A stretch of DNA of 64,000 nt, taken from the NCBI GenBank assembly GCA_016717335.1, contig JADKFS010000002.1:682001-746000 (forward strand). Reading direction: 5' to 3'. A model generated the notes under the pieces. It saw only the letters and a list, made by a program, of their open reading frames with translations, had not been told where the DNA came from and did no database searches. The stretch is from Candidatus Ribeiella danica. Lineage in GTDB: Bacteria; Chloroflexota; Chloroflexia; Chloroflexales; Roseiflexaceae. The translations under genes were made by a program, and so were the position numbers. Positions 44,601 through 52,530 of this stretch are shown here, one piece after another (position 1 is the stretch's first letter; each line of letters begins with the position of its first letter).

Positions 44601-44992
44601 GCGGGGACGGCGATGTCAAGGCGCAGGAGCTGCTCGCCCTGGCGCTGGGACTCTACCAGGGCGACTACCTGGGCGAGTACCTCTACGAGGACTGGGCCCG
44701 CGAGGAGCGCGAGCGGCTGGCCACGCGCTACCTCGAGGCCGCCACGCTGCTGGCCGAGCTGCTGATCAAGCGCGGCCAGGTGGCCGACGCGATTCGGTTC
44801 TGCGAGGGTATCCTCGCGCGCGACCCGTGCTGGGAGGATGCCTACCGGCTGCTCATGCGCGCCTACGCGCGCCAGGGCAACCGCCGCCAGGCGATCGCCA
44901 CCTACGAGCGCTGCGTCCGCAACCTGCGCACGCACCTGGATGTCGCCCCGCTGCCGCAGACCACGCGGGTCTACGAAGATGTTAAGATGTAA
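41693..44992 (+). CDS. MalT/SARP-type transcriptional activator (P-loop, TPR, BTAD)
   Basis: A 1099-aa regulator. Residues 1-330 form an STAND/MalT-like ATPase (Walker A SASAGYGKSS, Lys54; Walker B TILVLDDYHVV). Residues about 350-830 are helical TPR-like repeats. The C-terminus (from about 845) has an OmpR-like winged helix (LRVWRGNEEVEPRAWQRKK, LLREQICECLW, GGAYRFCPP) followed by a bacterial transcriptional activation domain (LYQGDYLGEYLYEDWARE, CWEDAYRLLMRAYARQG). Such proteins bind direct repeats and activate target operons in response to a ligand. Residues about 244-273 (QGKDEGRREKHE..., SSASFILHPSSLS) are an in-frame insert encoded partly by CATCCTT-type heptamers. A -10-like TACAAT lies at 41662. 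No strong SD; start at 41693 is probable, 41705 possible. Confidence 0.85.
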   Translation: MQTPMFGDDIVVYTRLIPPRLPRRWLRRSRLDRLLANAVEYPVTVVSASAGYGKSSALASFAARGGWPVAWYSMGEGVADPLVFLLHLTHACRKVAPQAGERTIALLDQHSQGTQAWGQALDALINDLARLLDDETILVLDDYHVVDDLSDIGALIERLIAQLPQLLHVLISSRRWPQLGCIPILQARTELFAIGESDLAFSEEEIGSLFELDDDDRLHASEASLVSEQTRGWPIALQLLWQTAQGKDEGRREKHEAHQNVSSASFILHPSSLSQNVLFAYLAQEVLAGQPEEVQTFLLRSSVLSELDAATCDVVLGEQNSAAWLRTLYRRGLFLTALGADQFSYHPLFHSFLQQRARETLPEWTELHTRAAAHYRASGAGEKVLYHLMTVGDSAGVADELQLLAQPWLDEGRFVTLIDWLDRLPAEALAAAPQLLIARGDAERLLARFDDALAAYAAADRRFAARGDPVGQSRALRGQAQIYLDTVRPALANALLRRAYKLLPHDQGEERSALLRLIAENRLNSGRADQAARLYRLADTLSIHEPAAGPDARVFLRLGRLVEARAILEGQMQRQRSASAEDRRPEGHREPTLLLSLVCTLMGDSAAALRYAREGLELARRLGSALSEAIAHIRLGNALQLVAPPDLATANEHYLRAIALADAFAVPRTKAAAYLGLALLHGFNGDLDAARAAVREGLAIVERSGDAWTAARLWAALGVVGAMSPAPEAESWLQEALRRHQACRDTYSQTVLQLYLSIWHHRAGRLDQAERYARAALDLARRYRYNGLLTSPTLFGPRDRMALVPVLLAGRGVPELRLWSQELLAQGFPAIAGDEATQAYHPGSTLRLQLLERLRVWRGNEEVEPRAWQRKKAQQMLALLLTNRHRWLLREQICECLWAEDSEADAETQFKVTLNALNAVLEPARPPRTPPFYIRRQGGAYRFCPPDGVWLDVVEFESRLDAARKRLAAGGDGDVKAQELLALALGLYQGDYLGEYLYEDWAREERERLATRYLEAATLLAELLIKRGQVADAIRFCEGILARDPCWEDAYRLLMRAYARQGNRRQAIATYERCVRNLRTHLDVAPLPQTTRVYEDVKM

Positions 44993-45019
44993 CCCTCGTG
45001 TAACCGGAGCGCCTATACT
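44988..45019 (+). promoter_or_regulatory. Two 11-bp-spaced TGTAACC repeats with -10 before the GNAT gene
   Basis: TGTAACCCTCG / TGTAACCGGAG, CGCC, then TATACT (45014-45019). The repeat overlaps the end of the SARP-type gene. Spacing to the -10 (four bases) is the same as in the boxes at 10007 and 12312. SARP regulators bind such direct repeats, so the upstream gene product may act here. Confidence 0.55.
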
Positions 45020-45066
45020 GATCATGGACCCCGATTGTGCAAAAAATCACGACAGGAGCGAACGTT

Positions 45067-45609
45067 ATGGTCGACCAAGTCATAGCGCCGATGCAGGTAG
45101 TGCTCCGGAACGGCCAGGCGGCGACGATTCGACCGCTTGGGGAGGGGGATCGCGACGCGCTGCTGGCCTTCGGGCGGGCGCTGCCCCAGGACGATCTGCT
45201 GTATCTCGAAGACGACTTCCAGAGCCCTGAGATCATCTCGCGGCTGGTCAACGCCTACGCCGCGGAGAACTGGCGGCAGATCGTGGCCGAGGAGGATGGC
45301 GCGATCGTCGGGTACAGCGCCGTGCGCCGTCTGCCGGGCTGGTCGAGCCACGTGGCCGACATCGTGCTGGTGGTCAGCGAGCCGTTCCGGCGAGCCGGCC
45401 TGGGCCGCGAGCTGGCCCAGCCGATCTTCGACGCCGCGCGCGATCTTGGGGCGACCAAGGTGATCGTCGAGATGATCGAGGAGCAGCACACCGGCCGCGA
45501 GATCTTCGAGCGGCTCGGCTTCAGCGTCGAGGGCATCCTGACCAATCACACCCGCGACCGGCAGGGCAACAGCCACAACTTGCTCGTTCTCGCGTATCAC
45601 GTCAAGTAA
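45067..45609 (+). CDS. GNAT-family N-acetyltransferase
   Basis: A 180-aa acyltransferase: beta-strand start VVLRNGQAATIRPLGEGDRD, the acetyl-CoA-binding motif A VVSEPFRRAGLGRELAQPIF and motif B region EEQHTGREIFERLGFSVEG. Substrate unknown. The ATG at 45067 has AGGAG eight bases upstream (a GTG ten codons earlier is less likely). It may be a target of the SARP-type regulator. Confidence 0.85.
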   Translation: MVDQVIAPMQVVLRNGQAATIRPLGEGDRDALLAFGRALPQDDLLYLEDDFQSPEIISRLVNAYAAENWRQIVAEEDGAIVGYSAVRRLPGWSSHVADIVLVVSEPFRRAGLGRELAQPIFDAARDLGATKVIVEMIEEQHTGREIFERLGFSVEGILTNHTRDRQGNSHNLLVLAYHVK

Positions 45610-45670
45610 GGATTCTTGGAGGGCCTGCGGCACTCCAAACCTCCCGCCTGGGGAGTGACCCCGCAATCGA

Positions 45671-45725
45671 GACGACAGGCGATCGGCACGGGCGCTGCCC
45701 GCGCCGATCGCCTGTCGTCGTTTTT
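45671..45725 (+). terminator. Rho-independent terminator after the GNAT gene
   Basis: Stem ACGACAGGCGATCGGC / GCCGATCGCCTGTCGT with a 15-base loop (which itself contains GGGC...GCCC), followed by CGTTTTT. Strong canonical terminator on the plus strand. Confidence 0.92.
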
Positions 45726-45763
45726 CGCCCCCCCCGCCTGTATCCGAGTTCAAGGAGGTTGCG

Positions 45764-47344
45764 ATGCGGCAAGGCCTGGTCTACCGAACCGATCTTACCC
45801 CGGTCAGCTTTCTCCGGCGGAGCGCCTACATCTACCCCGACAAGACGGCGGTGGTGCACGGCGATCGGCGCTACTCCTACCGCGAGTACGAGGAGCGCGT
45901 CAACCGCCTGGCGGCGCACCTGCGCGCCGACGGCCTGCAGAAGCACGATCGCGTCGCGTTCCTCTGCCCCAACATCCCGCCGCTGCTTGAGGCGCACTTC
46001 GCGGTCCCGGCGGCCGGCGGCATCCTGGTGGCGATCAACACGCGGCTCAACGCGCAGGAGATCGCCTACATCCTGGAGCACTCCGGCGCGACGTTCCTGT
46101 TCGTCGACGACGAGCTGGCCGAGCTGATCGAGTCGGTCGACCGCTCGAAGATCAGGGTCGTGCGGATCGCCGACAGCGGCACGCCCGACGACCCCTACGA
46201 GCAGTACCTTGCCGAGGGCTCGCCCGCGCCGGCCGAGAGCTGGCTGGAGGACGAGGAGGAGACGATCTCGATCAACTACACCTCCGGCACGACCGGGCGG
46301 CCCAAGGGCGTGATGTACACCCACCGCGGCGCCTACCTCAACGCGCTCGGCCAGGCGATCGAGGCCGGCATGAGCGGCGACTCGGTCTACCTGTGGTCGC
46401 TGCCGATGTTCCACTGCAACGGCTGGTGCTTTCCCTGGGCCGTGACGGCGATCTCGGCCACTAACATCTGCCTGCGGCGGGTCGACCCCGAGCGGATGTG
46501 GCAGCTGATCGATGCCGAGGGGGTGACGCACTACTGCGGCGCGCCGACGGTGCAGATCGGCCTGATGAACCACCCCGGCGCGCGCACGCTGGAGCGCCCG
46601 GTGACGGTCTTCGTCGCGGGGGCGCCGCCGTCGCCGACGCTGCTGAGGCAGCTGAAAGAGCGCAACTTCCACCCGGTGCACGTCTACGGCCTGACCGAGA
46701 CCTACGGGCCGATGACCAGCTGCGCCTGGCAGCGGCCGTGGGACGCGCTGCCGGCCGAGCAGCAGGCGCGCCTGAACGCGCGCCAGGGCCAGGGCCAGGT
46801 CGCCGCCGACCTGGTGCGGGTGGTCGACGAGCAGATGAACGACGTGCCGCGCGACGGCGAGACCATGGGCGAGGTGGTGATGCGCGGCAACATCGTGATG
46901 AAGGGCTACTACAACCAGCCCGAGGCGACCGCCGACGCCTTCCGCGGCGGCTGGTTCCACTCGGGCGACCTGGGCGTCTGGCACCCGGACGGCTACATCG
47001 AGCTGCGCGACCGCAAGAAGGACATCATCATCTCGGGCGGCGAGAACATCTCGACGATCGAGGTCGAGCAGACGGTCTCGAAGCACCCGGCGGTGCTGGA
47101 GTGCGCCGTGGTGGCCATCCCGGACGAGAAGTGGGGCGAGCGGCCCAAGGCGTTCGTGACGCTGAAGCCCGGCCAGAGCGCGACCGAGCAGGAGATCATC
47201 GCGTTCTGCCGCGAGCACCTGGCGCACTACAAGTGCCCGTCCGCGGTCGAGTTCATCGAGCTGCCGAAGACCTCGACCGGCAAGGTGCAGAAGTTCGTGC
47301 TGCGCAACAAGGAGTGGTCGGGGCGCGAGAAGCGAATCAATTAG
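45764..47344 (+). CDS. Fatty-acyl-CoA synthetase (AMP-binding, AlkK/FadD-like)
   Basis: A 526-aa adenylate-forming enzyme: P-loop YTSGTTGRPKGVMYTHRG, core motif PMFHCNGWCFPW, VYGLTETYGP, HSGDLGVWHPDGYIELRDRKKD and the C-terminal catalytic Lys in KTSTGKVQKF. It activates medium or long-chain fatty acids to acyl-CoA. SD AAGGAGG lies seven bases before the ATG. The crotonase gene follows on the same strand. Confidence 0.93.
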   Translation: MRQGLVYRTDLTPVSFLRRSAYIYPDKTAVVHGDRRYSYREYEERVNRLAAHLRADGLQKHDRVAFLCPNIPPLLEAHFAVPAAGGILVAINTRLNAQEIAYILEHSGATFLFVDDELAELIESVDRSKIRVVRIADSGTPDDPYEQYLAEGSPAPAESWLEDEEETISINYTSGTTGRPKGVMYTHRGAYLNALGQAIEAGMSGDSVYLWSLPMFHCNGWCFPWAVTAISATNICLRRVDPERMWQLIDAEGVTHYCGAPTVQIGLMNHPGARTLERPVTVFVAGAPPSPTLLRQLKERNFHPVHVYGLTETYGPMTSCAWQRPWDALPAEQQARLNARQGQGQVAADLVRVVDEQMNDVPRDGETMGEVVMRGNIVMKGYYNQPEATADAFRGGWFHSGDLGVWHPDGYIELRDRKKDIIISGGENISTIEVEQTVSKHPAVLECAVVAIPDEKWGERPKAFVTLKPGQSATEQEIIAFCREHLAHYKCPSAVEFIELPKTSTGKVQKFVLRNKEWSGREKRIN

Positions 47345-47366
47345 GGATTCTCGCTTTTTTAACTAG

Positions 47367-47446
47367 CCCAGTGGTGGGGTTCGGGGCGCCCCCGAACCCC
47401 CACCACTGGGGAGGTCTGGAGGGGCCTTTGGCCCCTCCAGACCTCC
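47367..47446. terminator. Double hairpin after the acyl-CoA synthetase gene
   Basis: Hairpin 1 (47367-47410): CCCAGTGGTGGGGTTCGGGG with its complement, one bulged C. Hairpin 2 (47410-47446): perfect 17-bp arms GGAGGTCTGGAGGGGCC, loop TTT. A T run (CGCTTTTTTAAC) precedes them. Confidence 0.75.
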
Positions 47447-47496
47447 CCAATTGAGGACTGATATCTGACGACGGGCTACTTCACAAGGAGTCGGAG

Positions 47497-48288
47497 ATGA
47501 TCGACACGGCAACGGCCTACCGTCACATCCTATTCGAGCAGGACGGCCCGATCGCCTACGTGACCATGAACCGGCCGGAGAAGCGCAACGCGCTCTCGGT
47601 CGAGCACATGCAGGAGCTGACCGCCTGCTTCAAGGCGATCGGCGCCGACCGGCAGATCGCCGCGGTGATCCTGCGCGGCAGCGGGCCGGCGTTCAGCGCG
47701 GGGCACGACTTGGCCGAGATGGTCGGGCAGACGCCGGAGTTCTACCAGCGCGAGTTCGCGATCTGCTGCGAGCTGATGGAGACGATCGTGGCGCTGCCGC
47801 AGCCGGTGATCGCCCAGGTGCACGGCGTGGCGACCGCGGCCGGCTGCCAGCTGGTGGCCACCTGCGACCTGGTGGTGGCCGCCGAGGAGGCCCGCTTCGC
47901 CACGCCGGGCGTCAAGATCGGCCTGTTCTGCTCGACGCCGATGGTCGCGCTGAGCCGGGCGGTCGGGGCCAAGAAGGCGATGGAGATGCTGCTGACCGGC
48001 GAGCTGATCTCGGCGCGCGAGGCGCGCGAGGCCGGGCTGGTCAACCGCGTCGTGCCGGCGGCCGAGCTGGCCGGCGCGGCGCGCGCGCTGGCCGATCGGA
48101 TCGCCGCGGCCAGCCCGCTGGTGGTCGGGCTCGGCAAGCAGGCGTTCTACCGCCAGATCGACATGCCGCTGCACGAGGCCTACGCCTACGCCAGCCAGGT
48201 GATGTCCGCCAACGCCGCGCTGGCGGACGCGCAGGAGGGTATCGGCGCCTTCCTGGAGAAGCGCGCGCCGACCTGGGGCGGGCGGTAA
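47497..48288 (+). CDS. Enoyl-CoA hydratase/isomerase family protein, ECHDC3-like
   Basis: A 263-aa crotonase-fold protein: VTMNRPEKRNALS, FSAGHDLAEM (oxyanion and CoA site), VHGVATAAGCQLVATCDL, FATPGVKIGLFCSTP. The two catalytic glutamates of true hydratases are not present: the GGGCE position is AGCQ and the second is in TPGVKIG. The sequence instead follows the ECHDC3 group, whose reaction is not established. It is therefore unlikely to be an ordinary beta-oxidation hydratase. SD AAGGAGTCGGAG before the ATG. Confidence 0.88.
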   Translation: MIDTATAYRHILFEQDGPIAYVTMNRPEKRNALSVEHMQELTACFKAIGADRQIAAVILRGSGPAFSAGHDLAEMVGQTPEFYQREFAICCELMETIVALPQPVIAQVHGVATAAGCQLVATCDLVVAAEEARFATPGVKIGLFCSTPMVALSRAVGAKKAMEMLLTGELISAREAREAGLVNRVVPAAELAGAARALADRIAAASPLVVGLGKQAFYRQIDMPLHEAYAYASQVMSANAALADAQEGIGAFLEKRAPTWGGR

Positions 48289-48356
48289 TTGCTGTTCGCC
48301 CTCACCCCGATGCCGAGGCTATGACCTGCTGCCAAGCCCTGCCGCAAAAAACCTAA

Positions 48357-48381
48357 CCCCCTCCCCAGCTAGGGGAGGGGG
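48357..48381. terminator. Hairpin between convergent crotonase and phaC genes
   Basis: CCCCCTCCCC-AGCTA-GGGGAGGGGG, flanked by an outer CTCACCCC (48301) / GGGGTGAG (48389) pair. Confidence 0.65.
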
Positions 48382-48410
48382 TACGGAGGGGTGAGGGCCG
48401 ATCCTGAAAG

Positions 48411-49499
48411 CTAGTCGGCGCGGGCCGCCAGCCAGTGCTCGATGTGCGGCCAGGTGCGCTTCTCGGCGCCGCTGCCGGCCATGATCCCGATGTGGCCGCC
48501 GTGGATGCGGAACAGCTCCTTATCCTGGCTGCCGACCTTCGGCATGACCGCGTCGGACTGGCACGGCGGCGTGATATGGTCGGCCTCGGCGATCACGTTG
48601 AGCAGGTTGGCGCGCAGGTTCGCGAGGTCGATCCGCTCGCCGCGGATCGTCAGCGTGCCCTCCATCAGCCGGTTCTCTTTGTAGAACTCGTTGATCAGCT
48701 GGCGGTAGGCCCCGCCGGCCATCGGGATCGTCTCGCGCACCCAGGTGTTCATCGCGTGCCAGGACTCGATCACCTTCGGGTTGTCGATGTTATCCCACAG
48801 GTTGATGTAGTTGCTGATATAGTTTTCGACCGGCTTGAGCGCCTTCGCGCCGTAGTCGATCATCTCGCCCGGGATATTGCCGAAGGTGTCGACGATCCGG
48901 TCGGCGTTGAAGGCCTGATCGCTGGTCCAGCGCGTGAATCCGCCGGCCTTCTTGTTCGAGAAGTCGAGCGGCGCGGTCAGCAGGATCAGGTTCTTGAGCC
49001 CGTCGTCGGGGCGCGCGGCCGCGTAGATCGTGCTGATCAGCGCGCCGAGGCACCAGCCGAGCATGCTGAACTCGTTCGAGCCCGAGGCGGCCTTGACCTT
49101 GCGGATCGCGCGCGGCAGGTACTCCAGCGCGTAGTCGTCGAACTTGAGGTTGCGATCCTCGGGGCCGGGGATGCCCCAGTCGAGCAGGAAGACGTCGTAG
49201 CCGTGCCTGAGCATATACTCGACGAAGCTGTGGCCCGGCCGCAGGTCGAGCACGTGGGGCCGGTTCATGATCGCGAAGACCAGGAACAGCGGAACCTTGT
49301 GGCGCTTCTCGGCCGGCACCGTCGAGGCGTAGCGATACAGCTTGGCCTTGTTGAGCGTCCAGATGCACTCTTTCGGCGTCTGCGCGATCTTCGCATCGGT
49401 GGTCATCAGCCGGTTCCACGTCTTCGCGCTCTCGGCGATGCGCTCAAGCTCGGCGTAGAGCTCAGGAAATGTCGGCATCGATTTCAGGGTGGCGGTCAT
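48411..49499 (-). CDS. phaC: PHA synthase subunit PhaC (class III-like)
   Basis: A 362-aa enzyme with the PHA synthase signature: FLVFAIMNRPHVLDLRPGHS, YDVFLLDWGIPGPEDRN, nucleophile box MLGWCLGA (Cys150), DFSNKKAGGFTRWTSDQAFN, VIAEADHITPPCQS (Asp) and IHGGHIGIMAGSGAEKRTW (His). It polymerises (R)-3-hydroxyacyl-CoA, with PhaE-type partners in class III. It lies 18 bases after the PhaE-like gene, in the same operon, and close to phaB and thiolase genes. Unlike the paralogue at 38225 it keeps the catalytic Cys. Confidence 0.93.
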   Translation of the reverse strand: MTATLKSMPTFPELYAELERIAESAKTWNRLMTTDAKIAQTPKECIWTLNKAKLYRYASTVPAEKRHKVPLFLVFAIMNRPHVLDLRPGHSFVEYMLRHGYDVFLLDWGIPGPEDRNLKFDDYALEYLPRAIRKVKAASGSNEFSMLGWCLGALISTIYAAARPDDGLKNLILLTAPLDFSNKKAGGFTRWTSDQAFNADRIVDTFGNIPGEMIDYGAKALKPVENYISNYINLWDNIDNPKVIESWHAMNTWVRETIPMAGGAYRQLINEFYKENRLMEGTLTIRGERIDLANLRANLLNVIAEADHITPPCQSDAVMPKVGSQDKELFRIHGGHIGIMAGSGAEKRTWPHIEHWLAARAD

Positions 49500-49517
49500 C
49501 GCTGAATCTCCCTATCG

Positions 49518-49886
49518 CTAGCTCGCGTCCTTTGCCTTCGCGGGCGCCGGCTTGCGTGCCGCGCGCTGGACATCGTCGATCTTGGCTTCCATGTCGTCGA
49601 GCCGCAGCTCGATGTTGGTCAGTCGCTCGGCTATCCCGGTGATATCGGTGCGAGTGGGCATGTTCAGGTTGGTCAGCACCTGGGTCATGCTCGTCTCAAT
49701 CGCCTTGCGGAACGGCGCCGAGGTCGTCAGCCAGGCGTCCATCACCGCGCCGGTCGCCTGAGCGTAGGCGTCGGTGTGGACGATCTGGACCATCATCTTC
49801 GACCATGCGTCGAGGCTGGCGTCGCGCACGCCTTTGATCATGCCGGTAGGGTCGAAGGGGTTGTTATTATCATTTTTCTGGCTCAT
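49518..49886 (-). CDS. Short PhaE-like / phasin-like PHA synthase partner
   Basis: A 122-aa helical protein (MSQKNDNNNPFDPTGMIKG, DAWSKMMVQIVHTDAYAQ, FRKAIETSMTQVL). The segment NMPTRTDITGIAERLTNIE with LRLDDMEAKIDDVQ matches the C-terminal region of PhaE and related PHA-synthase-associated proteins as I know them, ending in a short Lys/Ala tail. The full PhaE is about three times longer, so this may be a minimal partner. Start at 49886 with AAGGAA; first gene of the operon with phaC. Confidence 0.78.
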   Translation of the reverse strand: MSQKNDNNNPFDPTGMIKGVRDASLDAWSKMMVQIVHTDAYAQATGAVMDAWLTTSAPFRKAIETSMTQVLTNLNMPTRTDITGIAERLTNIELRLDDMEAKIDDVQRAARKPAPAKAKDAS

Positions 49887-49917
49887 TGCGATTCCTTTCG
49901 CTTGCATGGCTTCACAA

Positions 49918-49944
49918 ACATCGTACCCGATCAAAGTTACAATG
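49918..49944 (-). promoter_or_regulatory. Shared promoter/operator motif upstream of the PhaE-like/phaC operon
   Basis: ACATCGTA, 12-base spacer ending AAAGT, TACAATG: second copy of the motif at 41619. Minus strand: CATTGTAACTTTGATCGGG followed by TACGATGT. Confidence 0.55.
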
Positions 49945-49989
49945 GGGTTCCACGCTAGAGCGGCCGGCGGCCACCCGCACAGACGCGGC

Positions 49990-50028
49990 GGGGTGGGGCG
50001 GCGGGCCATAGGCCCGCCGCCCCACCCC
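49990..50028. terminator. Perfect 18-bp hairpin with ATA loop
   Basis: GGGGTGGGGCGGCGGGCC and its complement around ATA, about 100 bases after the phaB stop on the minus strand. Confidence 0.72.
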
Positions 50029-50127
50029 AGCAAGATCACCGTGGCGGGCCGCCAGGCCCTTGTGGAAAGCCGCGCGGGAGGCACTCGCGCGCCTCCCGCA
50101 GCCCAGTCTCCGCTCGCCCGCGCCGAG

Positions 50128-50904
50128 CTACATGTACGCGCCGCCGTTGATATTGATCTGCTGGCCGGTGATGTAGTCGCCGCCCTCCACCAGGAAGGTC
50201 ACCGCCTTGGCCATATCGTCGGGCGTCCCGAAGCGGCCCATCGGGATCTTGGACTTGATCTGATCTTGAACGTTCGTGGGAACTTTTGACAACATGTCGG
50301 TCATCGTAAAGCCCGGGCAGACCGCGTTCACCGTGATGTTGAACTTGGCCAGCTCCAGCGCGGCGGTCTTGGTGAAGGCGATGATCCCGCCCTTGCTGGC
50401 GCCGTAGTTGGCCTGTCCGAACGCGCCGGTCTGGCCGTTCATCGAGCTGATGTTGACGATCCGGCCGTAGTTCTGCGCGACCATCACGGGTATCGCGGCC
50501 GAGGTGCAGAAGAAGACGGCGTTGAGATTGGTCTGCACCACCTCAAGCCAGTCCTGGTCGGTCATCTTGCGGATGGACTTGTCGCGCGTGATGCCGGCGT
50601 TGTTGACCAAGACGTCGAGCCGGCCGAGCTCGTCGACCACCCGCTTGACCATCTGGCGCGCCTCTTGCGGATCGGCCACGTTGGCCTTCGCGAGCAGACA
50701 CGTCTCGCCGGCGTCGCCGCCGACCGAGCGCGCCTGCGCCGCGGTCTGGCGGATCTCGTCGGCGACCTCCTGCGCCTCGGCGTCGGCGTTAAGGTAGTTC
50801 AGCGCAACTTTGGCGCCCTCGCGCGCCAGCTCAAGCGCGATCGCGCGGCCAATCCCACGTGAGGCGCCTGTGACCAGCGCAACCTTGCCGTCAAGTCGTC
50901 CCAT
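50128..50904 (-). CDS. phaB: Acetoacetyl-CoA reductase (SDR)
   Basis: A 258-aa short-chain dehydrogenase: TGASRGIGRAIALELAREG cofactor loop, NNAGITRDKSIRKM, catalytic Ser and YxxxK in ISSMNGQTGAFGQANYGASK. The phrase MNGQTGAFGQANYGASKGG and the C-terminal TGQQININGG are typical of PhaB. It reduces acetoacetyl-CoA to (R)-3-hydroxybutyryl-CoA for polymer synthesis. Compared with common PhaB it has about ten extra residues (RSVGGDAGETCLLA) near the second beta strand. SD GAGGAGGG before the ATG. Confidence 0.9.
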   Translation of the reverse strand: MGRLDGKVALVTGASRGIGRAIALELAREGAKVALNYLNADAEAQEVADEIRQTAAQARSVGGDAGETCLLAKANVADPQEARQMVKRVVDELGRLDVLVNNAGITRDKSIRKMTDQDWLEVVQTNLNAVFFCTSAAIPVMVAQNYGRIVNISSMNGQTGAFGQANYGASKGGIIAFTKTAALELAKFNITVNAVCPGFTMTDMLSKVPTNVQDQIKSKIPMGRFGTPDDMAKAVTFLVEGGDYITGQQININGGAYM

Positions 50905-51339
50905 GGTATCCCTCCTCTACCATTGCTAAGCTCCGAGCTATGAGGCTTGAGCTACTCTCTCCATCGTCCAGGCCCAGCGCTCAGAGCGCACCGCCTCCCA
51001 TCAGCTGTTCTTTGCCGCTTTGTGACCCTGCGTGAGCGAATCCGGCTCTATGCCCGGCGCTCAAGCACAGGTGGTGGCTGCCGCTACCCGGTGCAGTCGG
51101 CAGCCCGCAGTAGGCAGTTTGCGGCTGTCGACGACTGCCGCTGTCGGCTGCAACCCAGCAGGTATTTTCTCCGGCGTGTAGGTCGTTTGTCAGGTGCATC
51201 GCCATTCGAGGCGCCCGCTGCACGCTGGCATGTTAGAACGTTGAACGCTCAACCTGCCAACGTGCAACGGCGACCGAAGGCTGGTACGCGTACCAAGTGA
51301 CCCACTTGCTCCCGCTTCCGGGAGCCGCTCAGGCAATCG
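50905..51339. other. Intergenic region with degenerate heptamers
   Basis: 435 bases without a credible gene. GCAGTCG/GCAGTAG heptamers with an inverted counterpart (51090-51160) can fold into a long imperfect hairpin; AACGTTGA/AACGCTCA words follow at 51235-51265; a small hairpin TCCCGCTTCCGGGA lies at 51310-51323, close to the thiolase stop. The first 35 bases are the phaB leader. Confidence 0.6.
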
Positions 51340-52530
51340 TTACAATCGCTCGTAGATCGCCGCGATGCCCTGGCCGCCGCCGATGCACATCGTCACCAGC
51401 GCGTAGCGCCCGCCGGTGCGCTGCAGCTCGTAGAGCGCCTTGACCGTCAGGATGCAGCCGGTCGCGCCGATCGGGTGGCCCAGCGAGATACCGCTGCCGT
51501 TCGGGTTGATCTTGTCGGCCGGCAGCTCCAGGTCGCGCGCGACCGCGAGCGCCTGGGATGCGAAGGCCTCGTTGACCTCGAACACGTCGATGTCGGCGAC
51601 CGTCAGGCCGGTCTTCTCGAGCAGCAAGCGCACCGCCGGCACCGGGCCGATGCCCATGTACTTGGGGTCCACGCCGGCGTGGCTGTAGCCCACCAGGCGG
51701 CCCAGCGGCTTCAGGCCGCGCTGCTCGGCCAGGCCGCGCTCCATCAGCACCACCGCCGCCGCGGCGTCGTTGATGCTCGATGCGTTGCCGGCCGTCACGC
51801 TGCCGCTCTTGTCGAACACCGGCCGCAGCTTGGCCATCTTCTCCAGGCTGGCGTCGCGGCGCACGGTCTCGTCGGTGTCGAACGGCGCGGTGCCGCCCTT
51901 GACCTTGATCTCGATCGGCAGGATCTGATCCTTGAAGTAGCCGGCGTCGATCGCGGCGACCGCGCGCCTGTGGCTCTCGACCGCGAGCTTGTCCTGGTCC
52001 TCGCGGCTGATCTCCCAGCGCTTGGCGACATTCTCGGCCGTGATGCCCATGTGGCAGTCGTCGAACGGGTCGCTCAGCGCGCCGACCATCACGTCGACCA
52101 GCTGGGCGTCGTTCATGCGCGCGCCCCAGCGCATCGACATCGACATGTACGGGCTGCGGGTCATGTTCTCGGCGCCGCCGGCCACCGCGACGTTGGCGTC
52201 GCCCAGCAGGATGCTCTGCGCCGCGCTGACGATCGCCTGCAGGCCGCTGCCGCACAGCCGGTTCAGCGTGAGCGCCGGGGTCTCGACCGGCAGGCCGCCC
52301 TTGACGCCGGCCACGCGCGCCAGGTAGTGGTCGTGAACGTCGGTGTGGATGACATTGCCGAAGACGACGTGGCCGACCTCGCGCGGGTCGACGCCGGCGC
52401 GCTTGACGGCCTCGCGTACGACCTGGGCGGCCAGCTCGCTGGGCGGCTGATCCTTGAGGCTCCCGCCAAACCCGCCGATGGCGGTACGCACTCCGCTTAG
52501 CACGACAACTTCTCGTCCGTTGCTCATCAT
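51340..52530 (-). CDS. phaA: Acetyl-CoA acetyltransferase (thiolase)
   Basis: A 396-aa thiolase: acyl-accepting Cys93 in LNRLCGSGLQAI, GGAENMTRSPY, NEAFASQALAV, NGSGISLGHPIGATG (His) and CIGGGQG (second Cys). It condenses two acetyl-CoA to acetoacetyl-CoA, the first step of PHB synthesis, or works in reverse. The pathway assignment rests on the phaB and phaC neighbours. AAGGAG lies six bases before the ATG at 52530. Confidence 0.92.
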   Translation of the reverse strand: MMSNGREVVVLSGVRTAIGGFGGSLKDQPPSELAAQVVREAVKRAGVDPREVGHVVFGNVIHTDVHDHYLARVAGVKGGLPVETPALTLNRLCGSGLQAIVSAAQSILLGDANVAVAGGAENMTRSPYMSMSMRWGARMNDAQLVDVMVGALSDPFDDCHMGITAENVAKRWEISREDQDKLAVESHRRAVAAIDAGYFKDQILPIEIKVKGGTAPFDTDETVRRDASLEKMAKLRPVFDKSGSVTAGNASSINDAAAAVVLMERGLAEQRGLKPLGRLVGYSHAGVDPKYMGIGPVPAVRLLLEKTGLTVADIDVFEVNEAFASQALAVARDLELPADKINPNGSGISLGHPIGATGCILTVKALYELQRTGGRYALVTMCIGGGQGIAAIYERL

